A stretch of DNA of 64,000 nt from Cohaesibacter sp. ES.047 (GTDB taxonomy: Bacteria; Pseudomonadota; Alphaproteobacteria; Rhizobiales; Cohaesibacteraceae). The notes under the pieces were generated by a model. The model had not been told where the DNA came from. It searched no databases and saw only the letters and a list, made by a program, of their open reading frames with translations. Positions 47,564-57,842 of this stretch are shown in pieces. Each line of letters opens with the position of its first letter. Position 1 is the first letter of the stretch. The position numbers and the translations under genes are program-made. The stretch covers positions 992,001 to 1,056,000 of the forward strand of contig NZ_LT907844.1 in assembly GCF_900215505.1 (NCBI RefSeq), read 5' to 3'.

Positions 47564-48409
47564 ATGAGTTGGCAAGGACACGTCTTGAAATACAGCTCTC
47601 TTCTTGACAAGCGATACAATCTTTCCGTGATCTCGAACCTCATGCCGGAGGCCATCGAAGAGTCCGTTGTCGACGCTGGCAACGTGCCTGATCCGGTTGG
47701 CAAGGCTCTGGTGGTTGGTGTCAGCTCGCGTCGTTCGATCGGCTTCGGCATCGCTGAGCATCTCGCTGACAATGGCTGGGAAACCGTGGTGACAACCCGG
47801 CGCAAGGACAAGTTCGAGCAAGTGTCCCAACGCCATGATGTGCGTGAGCTTGATTATACCAAGTCCTATGCCGATATTGATAACCTCAATGACGTCACCG
47901 GACTGGTTTTCTGCATCGCGAAATCAAGCGTTTTGTCCCCCAAGGGGCTGCTTGAGACGAGCCGCGAAGAGTTCTCCAAGACGATGCTCGACAGCTGTTA
48001 TTCCTATATCTCTGTCGTTAACGAGGCGGTCAAACGCAATCCCAATCTCAAATCCATCGTGGGTCTTTCGTTCCTTGGTGGTGAGAAGGTCGTGCCTGGC
48101 TATGACGCCATTGGTGTTGCCAAGGCAGCGCTTGAACATGCCAACCGCATTGTTGCGGCTGAGCTTGGAGAGCGGGGCATCCGCGCCAATATCGTCTCGT
48201 CCGGGTCTGTCCGGACACCTGCATCCCGCGTGTTGCCCGATTTCAGCCGGGTTCACGAGATGCTGAGCCGACGGTCTTTCCTCAAGCGCGCCGTGACGAC
48301 CGAAGAAGTTGCCGGTGCGGTGGAGTTTTTGCTCAGTGACGCGTCCGGCGGCATGACCGGTGAAGTGCTGCAGGTCAATGGCGGCATAAGCCACTCCCTC
48401 GCTCTTTGA
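47564..48409 (+). CDS. Short-chain dehydrogenase, FabI-like (RkpH position)
   Basis: 281-residue Rossmann oxidoreductase, 14 bases after the membrane-thioesterase gene. After a 45-residue N-terminal extension the core starts GKALVVGVSSRRSIGFGIAE, matching enoyl-ACP reductase FabI (GVANDRSIAWGIAK), not a classic SDR GxxxGxG loop. The active site LGGEKVVPGYDAIGVAKAAL has the FabI spacing Tyr-X6-Lys, and the C-terminus has SGGMTGEVLQVNGG. It may reduce an enoyl thioester for the PKS or a ketone made by the oxoamine synthase. It occupies the place of the short-chain dehydrogenase RkpH in rhizobial loci. It ends the locus, 70 bases from a convergent gene. Confidence 0.85.
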   Translation: MSWQGHVLKYSSLLDKRYNLSVISNLMPEAIEESVVDAGNVPDPVGKALVVGVSSRRSIGFGIAEHLADNGWETVVTTRRKDKFEQVSQRHDVRELDYTKSYADIDNLNDVTGLVFCIAKSSVLSPKGLLETSREEFSKTMLDSCYSYISVVNEAVKRNPNLKSIVGLSFLGGEKVVPGYDAIGVAKAALEHANRIVAAELGERGIRANIVSSGSVRTPASRVLPDFSRVHEMLSRRSFLKRAVTTEEVAGAVEFLLSDASGGMTGEVLQVNGGISHSLAL

Positions 48410-48478
48410 GCCCATTTCCCGACTTTTTGACTATCCAAGACCATCCAAGCTAGGGTCTGCCTGTTTGCCCGGGCAGTG

Positions 48479-50734
48479 TCAGTCGCTGACAATTTCTGGC
48501 GGGTGGCTGACCGAGAGCGGAGGTAGAGCCTTCGTCCAAGGTTCGACGAAGACGAGCGTCGTGTGGCCGATGTTGCCTTGCGCCAGTCCTGACGTGCCCT
48601 GATCGAGCGTTACCGCGTTGGGGTTGCCCGACAGATCGATCCATTCCCCGTCAATCACCGCCGGGTCAAACCATGCTCCGGTGGGCAGAGCGATGCAGTC
48701 CTGCCTCAGGGCCGCATCGAAACGGACCCCTGCGAGGGTTGCGCCGCGGTTGTTGTGGATGCGGACGATTGATCCCTCTGAGATGCCGCGCTTGACGGCT
48801 GTTTTCGGATGCAACTGGCAGCATTCGCGCCCTTCGATCTTGTCGCTGAGCGCTTCGCTGCCCCGGTCGTTCTGGCTGTGCAGACGCGTATCGGGCTGAG
48901 CGGAAATGAGGTGCAGTGCGCCTTTGGGGGCCGAGATGAGGCTCTCGACGGGTTCCATCCAGCTTGGCAGACCCGGGCAATCGATCAGATCCATCTTGGC
49001 GATGGTTTCGTTGAACAGGGTGAACTTGCCGCTCTCGGTTGCGAGCGGATTGGCTTTGGGATCCTTGATGAAGGCCTCAAAGGCGATCTGTTCCTGTTCA
49101 GCATCGGGGATGTCGAAGCGACCCTCGGCAACGAAGGTTTCAAAGGATGGAAGCTCGAGGCCATCGGCAGCGCCGATCTTCTGCGCTTCCGACCAGAGCC
49201 AGCGCAGCCAGTCCTCCTTGCTGCGGCCTTCGGTGAAAACATCCTCAAGACCCAGTTTGCTGGCGACGAGACGCCAGACGTCATGGTCATCCTTGGCTTC
49301 GCCCATGGTGGCGAACAGCGGGCTCATGTAGATCAGGGCCGGTTCGGACTTGTTCATCATGATATCGGCGCGCTCAAGCGGGGTCGTTGCAGGCAATATG
49401 ATGTCCCCGCGCCGCGCCGTCGCCGTCCAGCTGTGGTCGCAGACAATGACGGTTTCGGGCCGTTTCCACGCGTTCGACAGCCGCTTGAGGTCCTGATGGT
49501 GGTGGTAGGGATTGCCGCCGGACCAGATGACAAGGCGAATGTCGGGATAGATGCGCTTCTCGCCATTGTAATCATACTCGCCACCGGGATTGAGCAGCAT
49601 GTCTGCTATGCGGGCGACAGGTATGAAATCCTTGATGGCATTCTGGCCCTGCGGCACGCCGGGCCATGCAAAGCGCTTGGTGGGGCGGGCGAAATTGCCC
49701 ACGCAGCCATAGCCAAAGCCGAAGCCCGTTCCGGGGCGTCCGATCTGTCCCAACAAAGTAGACAGGGCCAGTCCGGCCCAGACCGCCTGCTCGCCATGAT
49801 CGCCGCGCTGCAGTGACCATGTGACGTTGATCAGGGTTTCGCTTTTTGCCATGTCGGCGGCAAGGCTTGTGATTTCCACCGCGTCGATGTCGCAGATGGT
49901 GGCAGCCCAACCGGCGGATTTGACGATGCCATCCTGAATGCCCATCAGATAGTCACGCAGGACCGGCCAGCCGCTGGTGTAAGTCTCAAGGAAGGCCTCG
50001 TTGTGCCAATTGTTGACCAGCAAGGTGTGGCACAGAGCGAGCATCAGGGCGACATCGGTGCCCGGACGGATAGACAGCCAGTCAGCATCGGACATGTCGC
50101 TGTTGCGCGGCGAGACATTCACCTTGCGGGCATTCATGCTGGCGAGCCAACTTTCCGTTTCATGCTTGAGGGTTCCCGAGGAGGATGTCTGGCTGTTGCG
50201 CCCCGACAGGCCACCAAAGGACACGAGCAGGGTGCAGTGTCTGGCCAGCAGTGACCAACTGGTCGATGTCTGCTGTAAAGCCCCCTGAGAAAGGCCCGTG
50301 ATGTGCGGCATGATCACTTCACCAGCCGCATGGGAATAGGTGTTGCGAGCGGTGACGAAGCCGCCAGTGAGATTGAGCAAGCGTTTCATCTGGCTCTGGG
50401 CATGGTGGAGGCGTCCGGCACTGGCCCATCCATAGGAGCCGGCATAGATTGCTCCATTGCCATGGGACTGGCTTACGCGCGCTATTTCTTCGGCCACGAG
50501 GTTGGCGGCCTTGTCCCAAGAGACTTCGACAAATTTGTCATCACAGCGGCGCGCACCCTCATCGCCATCCAGCCAGCCGCGGCGCACGGCGGGCTTGAGG
50601 ATACGGCTTTGACGATCGCGGCTTGCCGACACCCAGCCTTTGCCGATGCGTGAAGGGGCTGGATCGTCAGAGAGGGGTTTGATGTCCTCGCCGTGGATTT
50701 CATAGCTGCCCCAGTGCGCCGCGGTGTATTTCAT
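48479..50734 (-). CDS. bisC: Molybdopterin oxidoreductase, BisC/TorA/DorA family
   Basis: Molybdoenzyme of 751 residues from ATG 50734 (TGAGGATA upstream; ATG 50746 is an alternative). It starts TAAHWGSYEI and lacks both a Tat signal and an N-terminal Fe-S cysteine motif. This is like cytoplasmic biotin sulfoxide reductase BisC rather than periplasmic TorA. The molybdenum ligand is the Ser of NTYSHAAGEVIMPH (about 134-147). Other landmarks are GSYGWASAGRLHHAQ, PGTDVALMLALCHTLL, LLGQIGRPGTGFG, and in the C-terminal domain SAQPDTRLHSQNDRG. Likely substrates are S- or N-oxides such as biotin or methionine sulfoxide. The electron donor is not encoded nearby. Confidence 0.9.
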   Translation of the reverse strand: MKYTAAHWGSYEIHGEDIKPLSDDPAPSRIGKGWVSASRDRQSRILKPAVRRGWLDGDEGARRCDDKFVEVSWDKAANLVAEEIARVSQSHGNGAIYAGSYGWASAGRLHHAQSQMKRLLNLTGGFVTARNTYSHAAGEVIMPHITGLSQGALQQTSTSWSLLARHCTLLVSFGGLSGRNSQTSSSGTLKHETESWLASMNARKVNVSPRNSDMSDADWLSIRPGTDVALMLALCHTLLVNNWHNEAFLETYTSGWPVLRDYLMGIQDGIVKSAGWAATICDIDAVEITSLAADMAKSETLINVTWSLQRGDHGEQAVWAGLALSTLLGQIGRPGTGFGFGYGCVGNFARPTKRFAWPGVPQGQNAIKDFIPVARIADMLLNPGGEYDYNGEKRIYPDIRLVIWSGGNPYHHHQDLKRLSNAWKRPETVIVCDHSWTATARRGDIILPATTPLERADIMMNKSEPALIYMSPLFATMGEAKDDHDVWRLVASKLGLEDVFTEGRSKEDWLRWLWSEAQKIGAADGLELPSFETFVAEGRFDIPDAEQEQIAFEAFIKDPKANPLATESGKFTLFNETIAKMDLIDCPGLPSWMEPVESLISAPKGALHLISAQPDTRLHSQNDRGSEALSDKIEGRECCQLHPKTAVKRGISEGSIVRIHNNRGATLAGVRFDAALRQDCIALPTGAWFDPAVIDGEWIDLSGNPNAVTLDQGTSGLAQGNIGHTTLVFVEPWTKALPPLSVSHPPEIVSD

Positions 50735-50768
50735 GCCTATCCTCATTCTCAGCCGGTGTTGATCGGGC

Positions 50769-51113
50769 CTATTCGCTGACTTTCCTGACGAATTCCGATT
50801 TCAGGCCCATCGAGCCGATGCCCGGGATCCGGCAGTCAATGTCGTGGTCCCCATCGACGATACGGATATTCTTCACTTTTGTCCCGACTTTGACAACATC
50901 GCTGGTGCCCTTGATCTTGAGATCCTTGATCACGGTGACGGTGTCGCCATCAGCGAGAGGCGTGCCGTTGGCGTCGCGAACCACCGAGGCTTCGGCTTCT
51001 TCTGCGGCGCTTGTGGCGGACCATTCGTGGGCACATTCAGGGCAGATCAAAAGGGCGCCGTCTTCATAGGTGTAGGCGCTGTTGCATTGGGGGCAGGGGG
51101 GCAGCTCGCTCAT
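50769..51113 (-). CDS. yjdM: Zinc-ribbon protein YjdM (PhnA family)
   Basis: Small protein of 114 residues. The N-terminus is a zinc ribbon with two CXXC pairs (PPCPQCNS and [10 protein letters not shown]). A conserved PhnA domain follows ([15 protein letters not shown] and [15 protein letters not shown]). The family was once named alkylphosphonate protein PhnA but is not a phosphonate hydrolase; its role is unclear. It lies 22-34 bases upstream of the molybdoenzyme gene on the same strand, so the two are probably cotranscribed. Confidence 0.92.
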   Translation of the reverse strand: MSELPPCPQCNSAYTYEDGALLICPECAHEWSATSAAEEAEASVVRDANGTPLADGDTVTVIKDLKIKGTSDVVKVGTKVKNIRIVDGDHDIDCRIPGIGSMGLKSEFVRKVSE

Positions 51114-51230
51114 GAATTGAGCCTTTCTGACAGGTTGAGGCGGCGTTTCAAGGCTGGTTTAGCCTGACAGGTTCGCGGCCGGTTGGCTGGAAACTCTTCC
51201 CTTGCATGTTTGGCTGTTGGTGGCAACGAG

Positions 51231-51258
51231 AAAACCCGCCCAAGGACGGGTTCTTGTT
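51231..51258. terminator. Second stem-loop downstream of the chemoreceptor gene
   Basis: AACCCG (51233-51238) pairs with CGGGTT (51247-51252), extended by CC/GG across a bulged A. On the minus strand it is followed by TTTTCTCGTT. It is weaker than the neighbouring terminator. Confidence 0.5.
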
Positions 51259-51362
51259 GTTGACGTGTTGTCACATTAATCCTTGCGGAATGCGCATTCT
51301 GGTCGATCTCGATCCATGACAACCGGAGAGCCTCGTTTTGACGCTATCATGCCTTGGGATAC

Positions 51363-51391
51363 AAAAAAGCCGCTCCAAAGAGCGGCTTTTT
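51363..51391. terminator. Terminator after the chemoreceptor gene
   Basis: AGCCGCT (51368-51374) pairs with AGCGGCT (51381-51387), loop CCAAAG, flanked by A6 on the left and T5 on the right, so it can act in both directions. It lies 35 bases past the chemoreceptor stop on the minus strand. Confidence 0.85.
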
Positions 51392-51425
51392 CACTGATTG
51401 CACGTCTACAGGCCGTTTTGAAGGA

Positions 51426-53546
51426 TCAAGCGGCGCTGACGGTATTCCGGATGTCCGCGAGAAACTTCTGAACGTCATGGCTGAGGCTGTCGGCCTCGAC
51501 CTTCAGGTTGGATGCAGACTGATTCACCATGCGGGCTGCCGATCCGGTCTCGTTGGCCGAATTGGAAACCCCGACGATGTTGTTGGAGACTTCCTTGGTG
51601 CCGGTGGAGGCTTCCTGAATGTTCTGCGCGATTTCCTTCGTCGCGAGACCTTGCTGTTGCACCGCTTCGGAAATCGCCGTGGCGATCTGGTTCATCTGTT
51701 CGATGGTATCGGTGATCGCCTTGATCGCGTTCACAGCGCCATTGGTTTCGGACTGGACTGCCTGAATTTGCTGTGAAATCTCGTCGGTCGCCTTGGATGT
51801 CTGGTTGGCCAGTTCCTTGACTTCGGCAGCAACCACAGCAAAGCCCTTGCCGGCTTCTCCGGCGCGGGCTGCCTCGATGGTGGCGTTGAGCGCCAGCAGG
51901 TTGGTCTGTTCCGCGATGTCCGTGATCAGGCTGACGACTTCGCCGATGCGATTGGCTGCGGTCGACAGGCCCTCGATCTTCTCGTTGGTATGAAGGGCCT
52001 GCGTGACCGCGTTCTCGGCGATCTGGTTCGACTGGCCGACCTGACGGTCGATCTCGTTGACCGATGAGAACAATTCTTCCGCTGCAGAGGCAACCGTCTC
52101 GACGTTGGTCGTTGCTTCCTCTGAGGCTGCCGCAACGGCGTTGGAGCGTTTGGAGGTGTCATCGGCACCATTGGTCAAGGTGATCGATGCGCTGGTCAAC
52201 TCATCGACGGAGCGGGCAACGGTTTGTAGCAGGCCGCTGATCTGCTTGTCGAATTCGTGGGCCAACGTGTTGACCTGTTCAGCCCTTTTGATCTGTTCGC
52301 GTTGTTCCTGTTCCTGTTCATGGCTGAGCTGTTCGGCCTTTTGGGAGCTGTCACGGAAGACTTCCAGAGCCTGGTTGATCTGTCCGATTTCATCCTGACG
52401 GTCAAGGTAGCTCAGTTTGACATTGTAATCGCGATTGACCAGTGCACGGATGCTTTCGATCGTCGTTGTCAGTGGCCGACTGATGACGGACCTGCCGACA
52501 ATGAACAAGGCGCCTCCAGTTGCCAGCATCAGAACCAAACCGACCAGCAGGACAGCGTTGAGGATATGTTGGCTATCCGCCGACAGGGTCTTGATGGGGA
52601 CGTTGATGACCAGAGCCATGGCTTGCCCCGTGTCACCGAAGGTGACCGGTTCGATGATCCGGACAACGTCTTCGCCCAGCGTGTTCGAATGGCCCTCGTA
52701 GCTGTAAGGGGATGCGGACTTGACCGCATTGAGCACCGCGCTCTTATGTTCCAGATCGGCAGAGGCGCGTTGTTCGGCCCAGTCCTTGCCCAACAGGGAT
52801 TGATCGTGATGGGCAACCCATTTGCCGCTTTTTGAAAGGAGATGAACCGAACCGGTGCCAAGTGGCTTTTCACTGGCGAGCATTTCGGAAAGATCTGTGA
52901 GGATGAGGTCTGTGCCGGCCACACCAATCGTGTCTCCGGAGCCGTCCTTGATGGGAATGCCGATCGAGACCCCCACCACAGTGCGTCCGCCCATATCCCA
53001 GCTGTAGGGATCGGTCATGTAGGGCTTGCCGCTGTTATAGGCGCCATAGAACCAAGCCAGCTCTCCTTCCGATTTTGTGTCCATGTCCGAGATCGTGCGA
53101 AAACCGATGGACCCGTTTGGATTGCGGAAGAAGTACGGGCGCCAGATGCCACTGGCATCATGATGCTCGGTGTTTATAAATTTCCCGTCCTTGCCGTCGA
53201 GTTTGTCGCCGATGACTGCACCCCATGTTCCGGACAGCTTATTGTTGTTCTGAAGGGTTTTTTGCAGAATGGCTGTCCATACCTCGCGGGATACATCTTT
53301 TTGTTCCTTGAGGGCCGCGAGAGCATGGGTCATGTTTGAGGCGGAAACCAACCCGTATTCCAGAGTGTTCTTGACTTCGGCAGCTTCTCTTTTGGCAATC
53401 GATCTTGCTTGCTCAAGAGACAGGTTCTGGGTGATCGATGAACTCTGCCAGGCAATGACGGCAATGCCAATGGCCAGAACTATCGTCAGGGTTGCAATGC
53501 TGGCGACCAGCATTTTTGTTGTAATCATCATACGAGAGAATGTCAT
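51426..53546 (-). CDS. Methyl-accepting chemotaxis protein with dCache sensor
   Basis: Membrane chemoreceptor of 706 residues. Order: first membrane segment (about 12-34), periplasmic double-Cache domain (about 35-320), second membrane segment (about 325-350), HAMP (about 352-405), and a signalling hairpin. The sensor has RPYFFRNPNGSIGFRT, WFYGAYNSGKPYMTDPYSW, and VGVSIGIPIKDGSGDTIGVAGTD. The hairpin tip has EEQTNLLALNATIEAARAGEAGKGFAVVAAEVK-type sequence (starts IAEQTNLLALNATIEA, about 555). dCache domains of this kind often bind amino acids or other small carboxylates. There is no C-terminal CheR-docking pentapeptide. No chemotaxis genes are adjacent. Confidence 0.94.
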   Translation of the reverse strand: MTFSRMMITTKMLVASIATLTIVLAIGIAVIAWQSSSITQNLSLEQARSIAKREAAEVKNTLEYGLVSASNMTHALAALKEQKDVSREVWTAILQKTLQNNNKLSGTWGAVIGDKLDGKDGKFINTEHHDASGIWRPYFFRNPNGSIGFRTISDMDTKSEGELAWFYGAYNSGKPYMTDPYSWDMGGRTVVGVSIGIPIKDGSGDTIGVAGTDLILTDLSEMLASEKPLGTGSVHLLSKSGKWVAHHDQSLLGKDWAEQRASADLEHKSAVLNAVKSASPYSYEGHSNTLGEDVVRIIEPVTFGDTGQAMALVINVPIKTLSADSQHILNAVLLVGLVLMLATGGALFIVGRSVISRPLTTTIESIRALVNRDYNVKLSYLDRQDEIGQINQALEVFRDSSQKAEQLSHEQEQEQREQIKRAEQVNTLAHEFDKQISGLLQTVARSVDELTSASITLTNGADDTSKRSNAVAAASEEATTNVETVASAAEELFSSVNEIDRQVGQSNQIAENAVTQALHTNEKIEGLSTAANRIGEVVSLITDIAEQTNLLALNATIEAARAGEAGKGFAVVAAEVKELANQTSKATDEISQQIQAVQSETNGAVNAIKAITDTIEQMNQIATAISEAVQQQGLATKEIAQNIQEASTGTKEVSNNIVGVSNSANETGSAARMVNQSASNLKVEADSLSHDVQKFLADIRNTVSAA

Positions 53547-54331
53547 GGTCTTTTGTCCATCATCACGGGCTGTGCGGAGAAAGATATATTCATTTTTAAT
53601 GGCTAGTTGTTAAATTTGTATTGCAAGTTTGCGTTTAGGATTTTTATTTCATGGTATGAAGTAAATTCGAGATATTAATTTTCTCTCTCGTATTCGTAAT
53701 TGGACGATGCTGGGAAGTACTGAATTTGACGTGATTTTTTTTATGATAGTTAGATGTCATCTTGATTTTCGGTTCGTGATTTTTCTGAATTTCACAATTG
53801 TTCAAAATGAAACTCAAGAATTCAGTTTGATCTGGTATTGATATTTGAGCAACATAGATTAAAAATCTGTGCTGAAGGCTTGTCTTGATACAAATCTGCT
53901 GAATGTGAGATGCGTTTTTCGCAACTTGACGGTTGTCTGGATACCCGCCGGTTCATGCGACAGATGTTCTATTTCAATGGGGTCGTCTCAGGACTAAAGA
54001 CACTGCAGCGAGCGGAAACCGTTGAATTTTCTGGTCAGCGCGGACTTTCCTTGCAGTCCTTGCTTGAATGTCCATGGTCGATTTCGCATAGTGCGCTCGC
54101 AACAGCTGCTCTTTGCTTCGATTTTGGGGGCCGAGCGGCTTGATCTCTGAAAGCGGATCGTTTGATTGATCTGCAGGTTTTCAGGGCACAGATACACTTA
54201 CACACACCCGCGTCTGATCGCCTCTTCAGGTGATTGTTGATACGGGGCTTGGCAGCATCGCTGCAAAGACGCCCGCATCCAGTTGGTTGGACGCCGGGTA
54301 TTCGGAATTCGGGAACCGGAAAGGTAAACAC
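53547..54331. other. Long intergenic region, AT-rich in part
   Basis: About 785 bases between the divergent chemoreceptor and icd genes. Bases 53580-53890 are clearly richer in A/T than the surroundings. No family-like frame occurs; an open frame at 53910-54143 has no recognisable features. The region must carry both promoters. Confidence 0.5.
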
Positions 54332-56554
54332 ATGGCCGATCAATCTACCCCTGACATCATCTACACGATCGTGGATGAAGCACCCGAGCTTGCGAGCGCG
54401 TCGCTTCTTCCGATCGTCCGCTCCTTTGCAGCGGCCGCCGATATCGAGGTCGGAACCAAGGATATCTCTCTTGCTGGCCGTATCATCGCCACGTTCCCCG
54501 AGAAGCTGACCGCAGAACAACGCCAGAGCGATGATCTGGCCGAATTGGGGGAGTTGGTAAAGACGCCGGACGCCAATGTCATCAAGCTGCCAAACGTGTC
54601 AGCTTCTGTTCCGCAGCTTGTTGCCGCCATCTCCGAGTTGCAGGCACAAGGCTATGATCTGCCTGCCTACCCCGAAGAGCCGAAAACGAACGAGGAAAAA
54701 GAAATCCGCGCCCGTTACGATACCATCAAGGGCTCTGCCGTGAACCCGGTTCTGCGCGAGGGCAACTCTGATCGTCGCGCGGCCAAGGCGGTGAAGAATT
54801 TCGCGCAGAAGAATCCGCATTCCATGGGCAAATGGGCCAAGGACAGCAAGACGCATGTTTCGTCCATGCCGGGCGACGATTTTTATGCCAATGAGAAATC
54901 CGCCACCATCACGGCGGCTCAGGCTGGCGCTGCCAAGATCGAGTTCGTGGCCAAGGACGGCTCTGTGACCGTTCTCAAGGACGGCTGGAAGCTGGGTGAA
55001 GGCACCGTGACCGACGCGACCTACATGTCCGCTAAGGCGCTCTCTGCTTTCCTCTCAGACGAAATCGAGAAGACCAAACAGGACGGCATCATGTTCTCCC
55101 TTCACATGAAGGCGACGATGATGAAGGTGTCCGATCCGATCATCTTTGGCCATGCGGTCAAGGCGTGGATGGCTCCGATCTTCGAGAAATATGGTGACGC
55201 TCTGGCTGCTGCCGGTGTCAGTGCCAATTCCGGCATGGGCGATGTGCTCGCACGTATCGAATCCTTGCCAAACGCAGCCGATATCAAGGCTGATATCGCA
55301 GCGATTGAAGCAGAGCGCCCGGCGATCTATATGGTGGATAGCGACAAGGGCATCACCAACCTGCATGTACCGTCCGATGTGATCATCGATGCCTCCATGC
55401 CTGCGCTCATTCGTGCTGGCGGTAAGGGCTGGGATGCGAACGGTGCCAAGGGCGACGTCAACTGCGTTATTCCAGACAATTGCTATGCAACGATCTATGA
55501 CGAATCCATCAACTTCTTCAAGGAAAACGGGGCGCTCAATCCGGCGACTGCCGGGGCCGTTGCCAACGTTGGCCTGATGGCCCAGAAGGCCGAAGAATAT
55601 GGCTCCCACCCGACCACGTTCGAAGCGCCTGCCGATGGTTCGATCCGCATCGTTCTGGCCAATGGCGAGATCTTGCATGAACAAGCTGTAGAGGGTGGCG
55701 ATATCTGGCGTGCCTGCACCGTGAACAAGGCTCCGATTGAAAACTGGATCCAGCTGGCGATTGTCCGTCAGCGCCTGACCGGGACCGAAGCGATCTTCTG
55801 GCTCGATGCCAACCGCGCCCATGATGCGGAACTGATCAAGTATGTCACCCCGGCGCTTGATGCAGCCGGTGTTGCAGACAAATTCCAGATCATGGCACCG
55901 CGCGAGGCGACCCGCCAGTCGCTTGAAACCATCACGGCAGGCAAAGACAGCATCGCCATCACCGGCAATGTGTTGCGTGACTATCTCACCGACCTGTTCC
56001 CGATCCTTGAGCTGGGCACCTCTGCCAAGATGCTCTCCATCGTCCAGCTGATGAATGGCGGTGGCCTGTTCGAGACCGGGGCTGGTGGCTCTGCTCCCAA
56101 ACATGTGCAGCAGCTGGTGGCGGAAAACCACTTGCGGTGGGATTCCATGGGTGAATTCTGTGCCCTTGGCGAGAGCCTCAAGTTCCTTGCGGACAGCAAG
56201 GGCAATGAGAAGGCCGGGATTCTGGGTGCTGCTGCCGAAGTGGCAACTCAGGGCATTCTTGATCAGAACAAGTCGCCATCGCGCAAGGTTGGCGAGCCGG
56301 ACAACCGTGACAGCCATTATTGGTTTGCTCGCTATTGGGCCGATGCGCTCGCCAAGCAGACTGATGATGCGGAACTGGCCACCCACTTCGAGCCGATTGC
56401 TGCGGCCCTCGTTGACAACGAAGCCGCGATCCTCTCCGAGCTGGCGGCTGTTCAGGGTGCTCCTGCCGATATCGGTGGCTACTATCATCCCGACAGCGGC
56501 AAAAAAACAGCGGTGATGCGTGCAAGCGAAACGCTGAACGAGATCATCGGCTGA
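54332..56554 (+). CDS. icd: NADP-dependent isocitrate dehydrogenase, monomeric type
   Basis: Cytoplasmic TCA-cycle enzyme of 740 residues, typical of the monomeric IDH family (Azotobacter/Corynebacterium type). I chose ATG 54332 ([20 protein letters not shown]), preceded by GGAAAGG; the longer frame from 54230 adds 34 unsupported residues. Family landmarks are [14 protein letters not shown] (about 88-101), [17 protein letters not shown] (about 140-156), [19 protein letters not shown] (about 253-271), and [19 protein letters not shown] (about 580-598). It is monocistronic and ends in a strong terminator. Confidence 0.96.
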   Translation: MADQSTPDIIYTIVDEAPELASASLLPIVRSFAAAADIEVGTKDISLAGRIIATFPEKLTAEQRQSDDLAELGELVKTPDANVIKLPNVSASVPQLVAAISELQAQGYDLPAYPEEPKTNEEKEIRARYDTIKGSAVNPVLREGNSDRRAAKAVKNFAQKNPHSMGKWAKDSKTHVSSMPGDDFYANEKSATITAAQAGAAKIEFVAKDGSVTVLKDGWKLGEGTVTDATYMSAKALSAFLSDEIEKTKQDGIMFSLHMKATMMKVSDPIIFGHAVKAWMAPIFEKYGDALAAAGVSANSGMGDVLARIESLPNAADIKADIAAIEAERPAIYMVDSDKGITNLHVPSDVIIDASMPALIRAGGKGWDANGAKGDVNCVIPDNCYATIYDESINFFKENGALNPATAGAVANVGLMAQKAEEYGSHPTTFEAPADGSIRIVLANGEILHEQAVEGGDIWRACTVNKAPIENWIQLAIVRQRLTGTEAIFWLDANRAHDAELIKYVTPALDAAGVADKFQIMAPREATRQSLETITAGKDSIAITGNVLRDYLTDLFPILELGTSAKMLSIVQLMNGGGLFETGAGGSAPKHVQQLVAENHLRWDSMGEFCALGESLKFLADSKGNEKAGILGAAAEVATQGILDQNKSPSRKVGEPDNRDSHYWFARYWADALAKQTDDAELATHFEPIAAALVDNEAAILSELAAVQGAPADIGGYYHPDSGKKTAVMRASETLNEIIG

Positions 56555-56582
56555 TCGGTCGCATCAGTATCAGCGTATAAGG

Positions 56583-56619
56583 GGGCATCCGGTCTTGCCG
56601 GGTGCCCTTTTCTTTGATT
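56583..56619 (+). terminator. Rho-independent terminator after icd
   Basis: GGGCATCCGG (56583-56592) pairs with CCGGGTGCCC (56598-56607, one U-G pair), followed by TTTTCTTT. Confidence 0.85.
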
Positions 56620-56631
56620 TTCTAGAGTGCC

Positions 56632-57600
56632 ATGACCAGAAGACCGACCTTTCCCTTCAGCAATGCCCATGTGAACACGATCCTTGCCAATCACGGACCG
56701 CGTAAGTGGTTGATCCGACACCGCGCCAAGGCAATGAATGCCAGAAGCCATGAGGTTTTGCTTGATTGTTCAAATGGCGTGCGGCTGCACGGTGTCTATA
56801 CACCCGGTCGCGACCCGGGAAAGTCCCTCATCACGCTGATCCACGGCTGGGAGGGCACTGCCTGGTCGATCTATCTGCAGTCGGCTGCGATCCGGCTTGA
56901 AGCTGAGGGGCATTCGATCTTTCGTCTGCATCTGAGAGATCACGGCCCGACCCATCATCTCAATGCCGAACCCTTTCTTGCGATCCGGCTGGACGAGGTG
57001 ATGGAGGCGCTCGAACAGATCAATCTGCGCTTTCCTCATGAACGCACTTATCTTTGCGGCTATTCGCTGGGTGCCAATTTTGTTGTTCGGGCGGCAGCTG
57101 TAAGCGGGTCGTGGTCCATCCCGCTTGATGGGGCCTTGGCCTTTTCGCCTCCGATTGATCCGGAGGCCGCCGCGCGTTCAATCCGTTCCTATTCGGTCTA
57201 CAATCGCTATTTCACGGCCAAGTGGCAAAAGTCGTTTCGCAATAAGATGGCCTGTTTCGAAGATCTGCGCGCCCATGAGGCCCTTTTGCAACATCACGAC
57301 ATCTATGCCATGCACGAGGACTTCATCCCCCGCTTTTCCGAGCATCCTGATGCCGCGAGCTACTTTCGGGCCTATGCCCTGACAGCGGAGAATCTTAGCC
57401 AAATGGATGCTCCCTGTCATGTGGTTATGGTTCGGGATGATCCGATCATTCCGGTTGCCACCAGTGCGCTGCTGCCAGACCTCGACGGGCTGACGCTTGA
57501 GGTGCGCCCCTATGGTGGGCATTGCGGTTTTGTCGAGGGGTTCGGCGTGGATGGTTGGGCAGATGATCTGCTCTTGGATATGGTTGAAAAATGCGCTTGA
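56632..57600 (+). CDS. Alpha/beta hydrolase, YheT-like
   Basis: Hydrolase of 322 residues resembling the YheT/UPF0017 family. It has the family opening FPFSNAHVNTILANHGPRK, the oxyanion segment LIHGWEGTAWSIYLQ (about 68-82), nucleophile Ser in CGYSLGANFVVR (about 144-155), Asp in VRDDPIIPV (about 268-276) and His in YGGHCGFVEGF (about 294-304). There is no signal peptide. The natural substrate is probably an ester or lipid. It starts 78 bases after icd, past the terminator. Confidence 0.88.
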   Translation: MTRRPTFPFSNAHVNTILANHGPRKWLIRHRAKAMNARSHEVLLDCSNGVRLHGVYTPGRDPGKSLITLIHGWEGTAWSIYLQSAAIRLEAEGHSIFRLHLRDHGPTHHLNAEPFLAIRLDEVMEALEQINLRFPHERTYLCGYSLGANFVVRAAAVSGSWSIPLDGALAFSPPIDPEAAARSIRSYSVYNRYFTAKWQKSFRNKMACFEDLRAHEALLQHHDIYAMHEDFIPRFSEHPDAASYFRAYALTAENLSQMDAPCHVVMVRDDPIIPVATSALLPDLDGLTLEVRPYGGHCGFVEGFGVDGWADDLLLDMVEKCA

Positions 57601-57842
57601 ATAGCGCCTTTTTCACATCGGGTGTGACATCTTGTCCACCTGTCTGATTGGAATTTAAGTGCGACGAATTTGACTGACAGCGGCGTTTGGTGCAAATGAG
57701 GTGAGACTAAAGGTGAAGTCCTGTCGGTCTGTGGGCCGTTTATGAGGATAGGTGCCGGGTCGTGGTGGATATGCAATGATTGGCTGCATGGATGGCAGCG
57801 ACGCTATCGCACCATTTGTACGTACGCATTGGAGAAAATAAT

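Noticed and set aside
53910-54143. A 77-codon plus-strand frame before icd
   Set aside because: No recognisable motif; likely the chance opening of a leader region.
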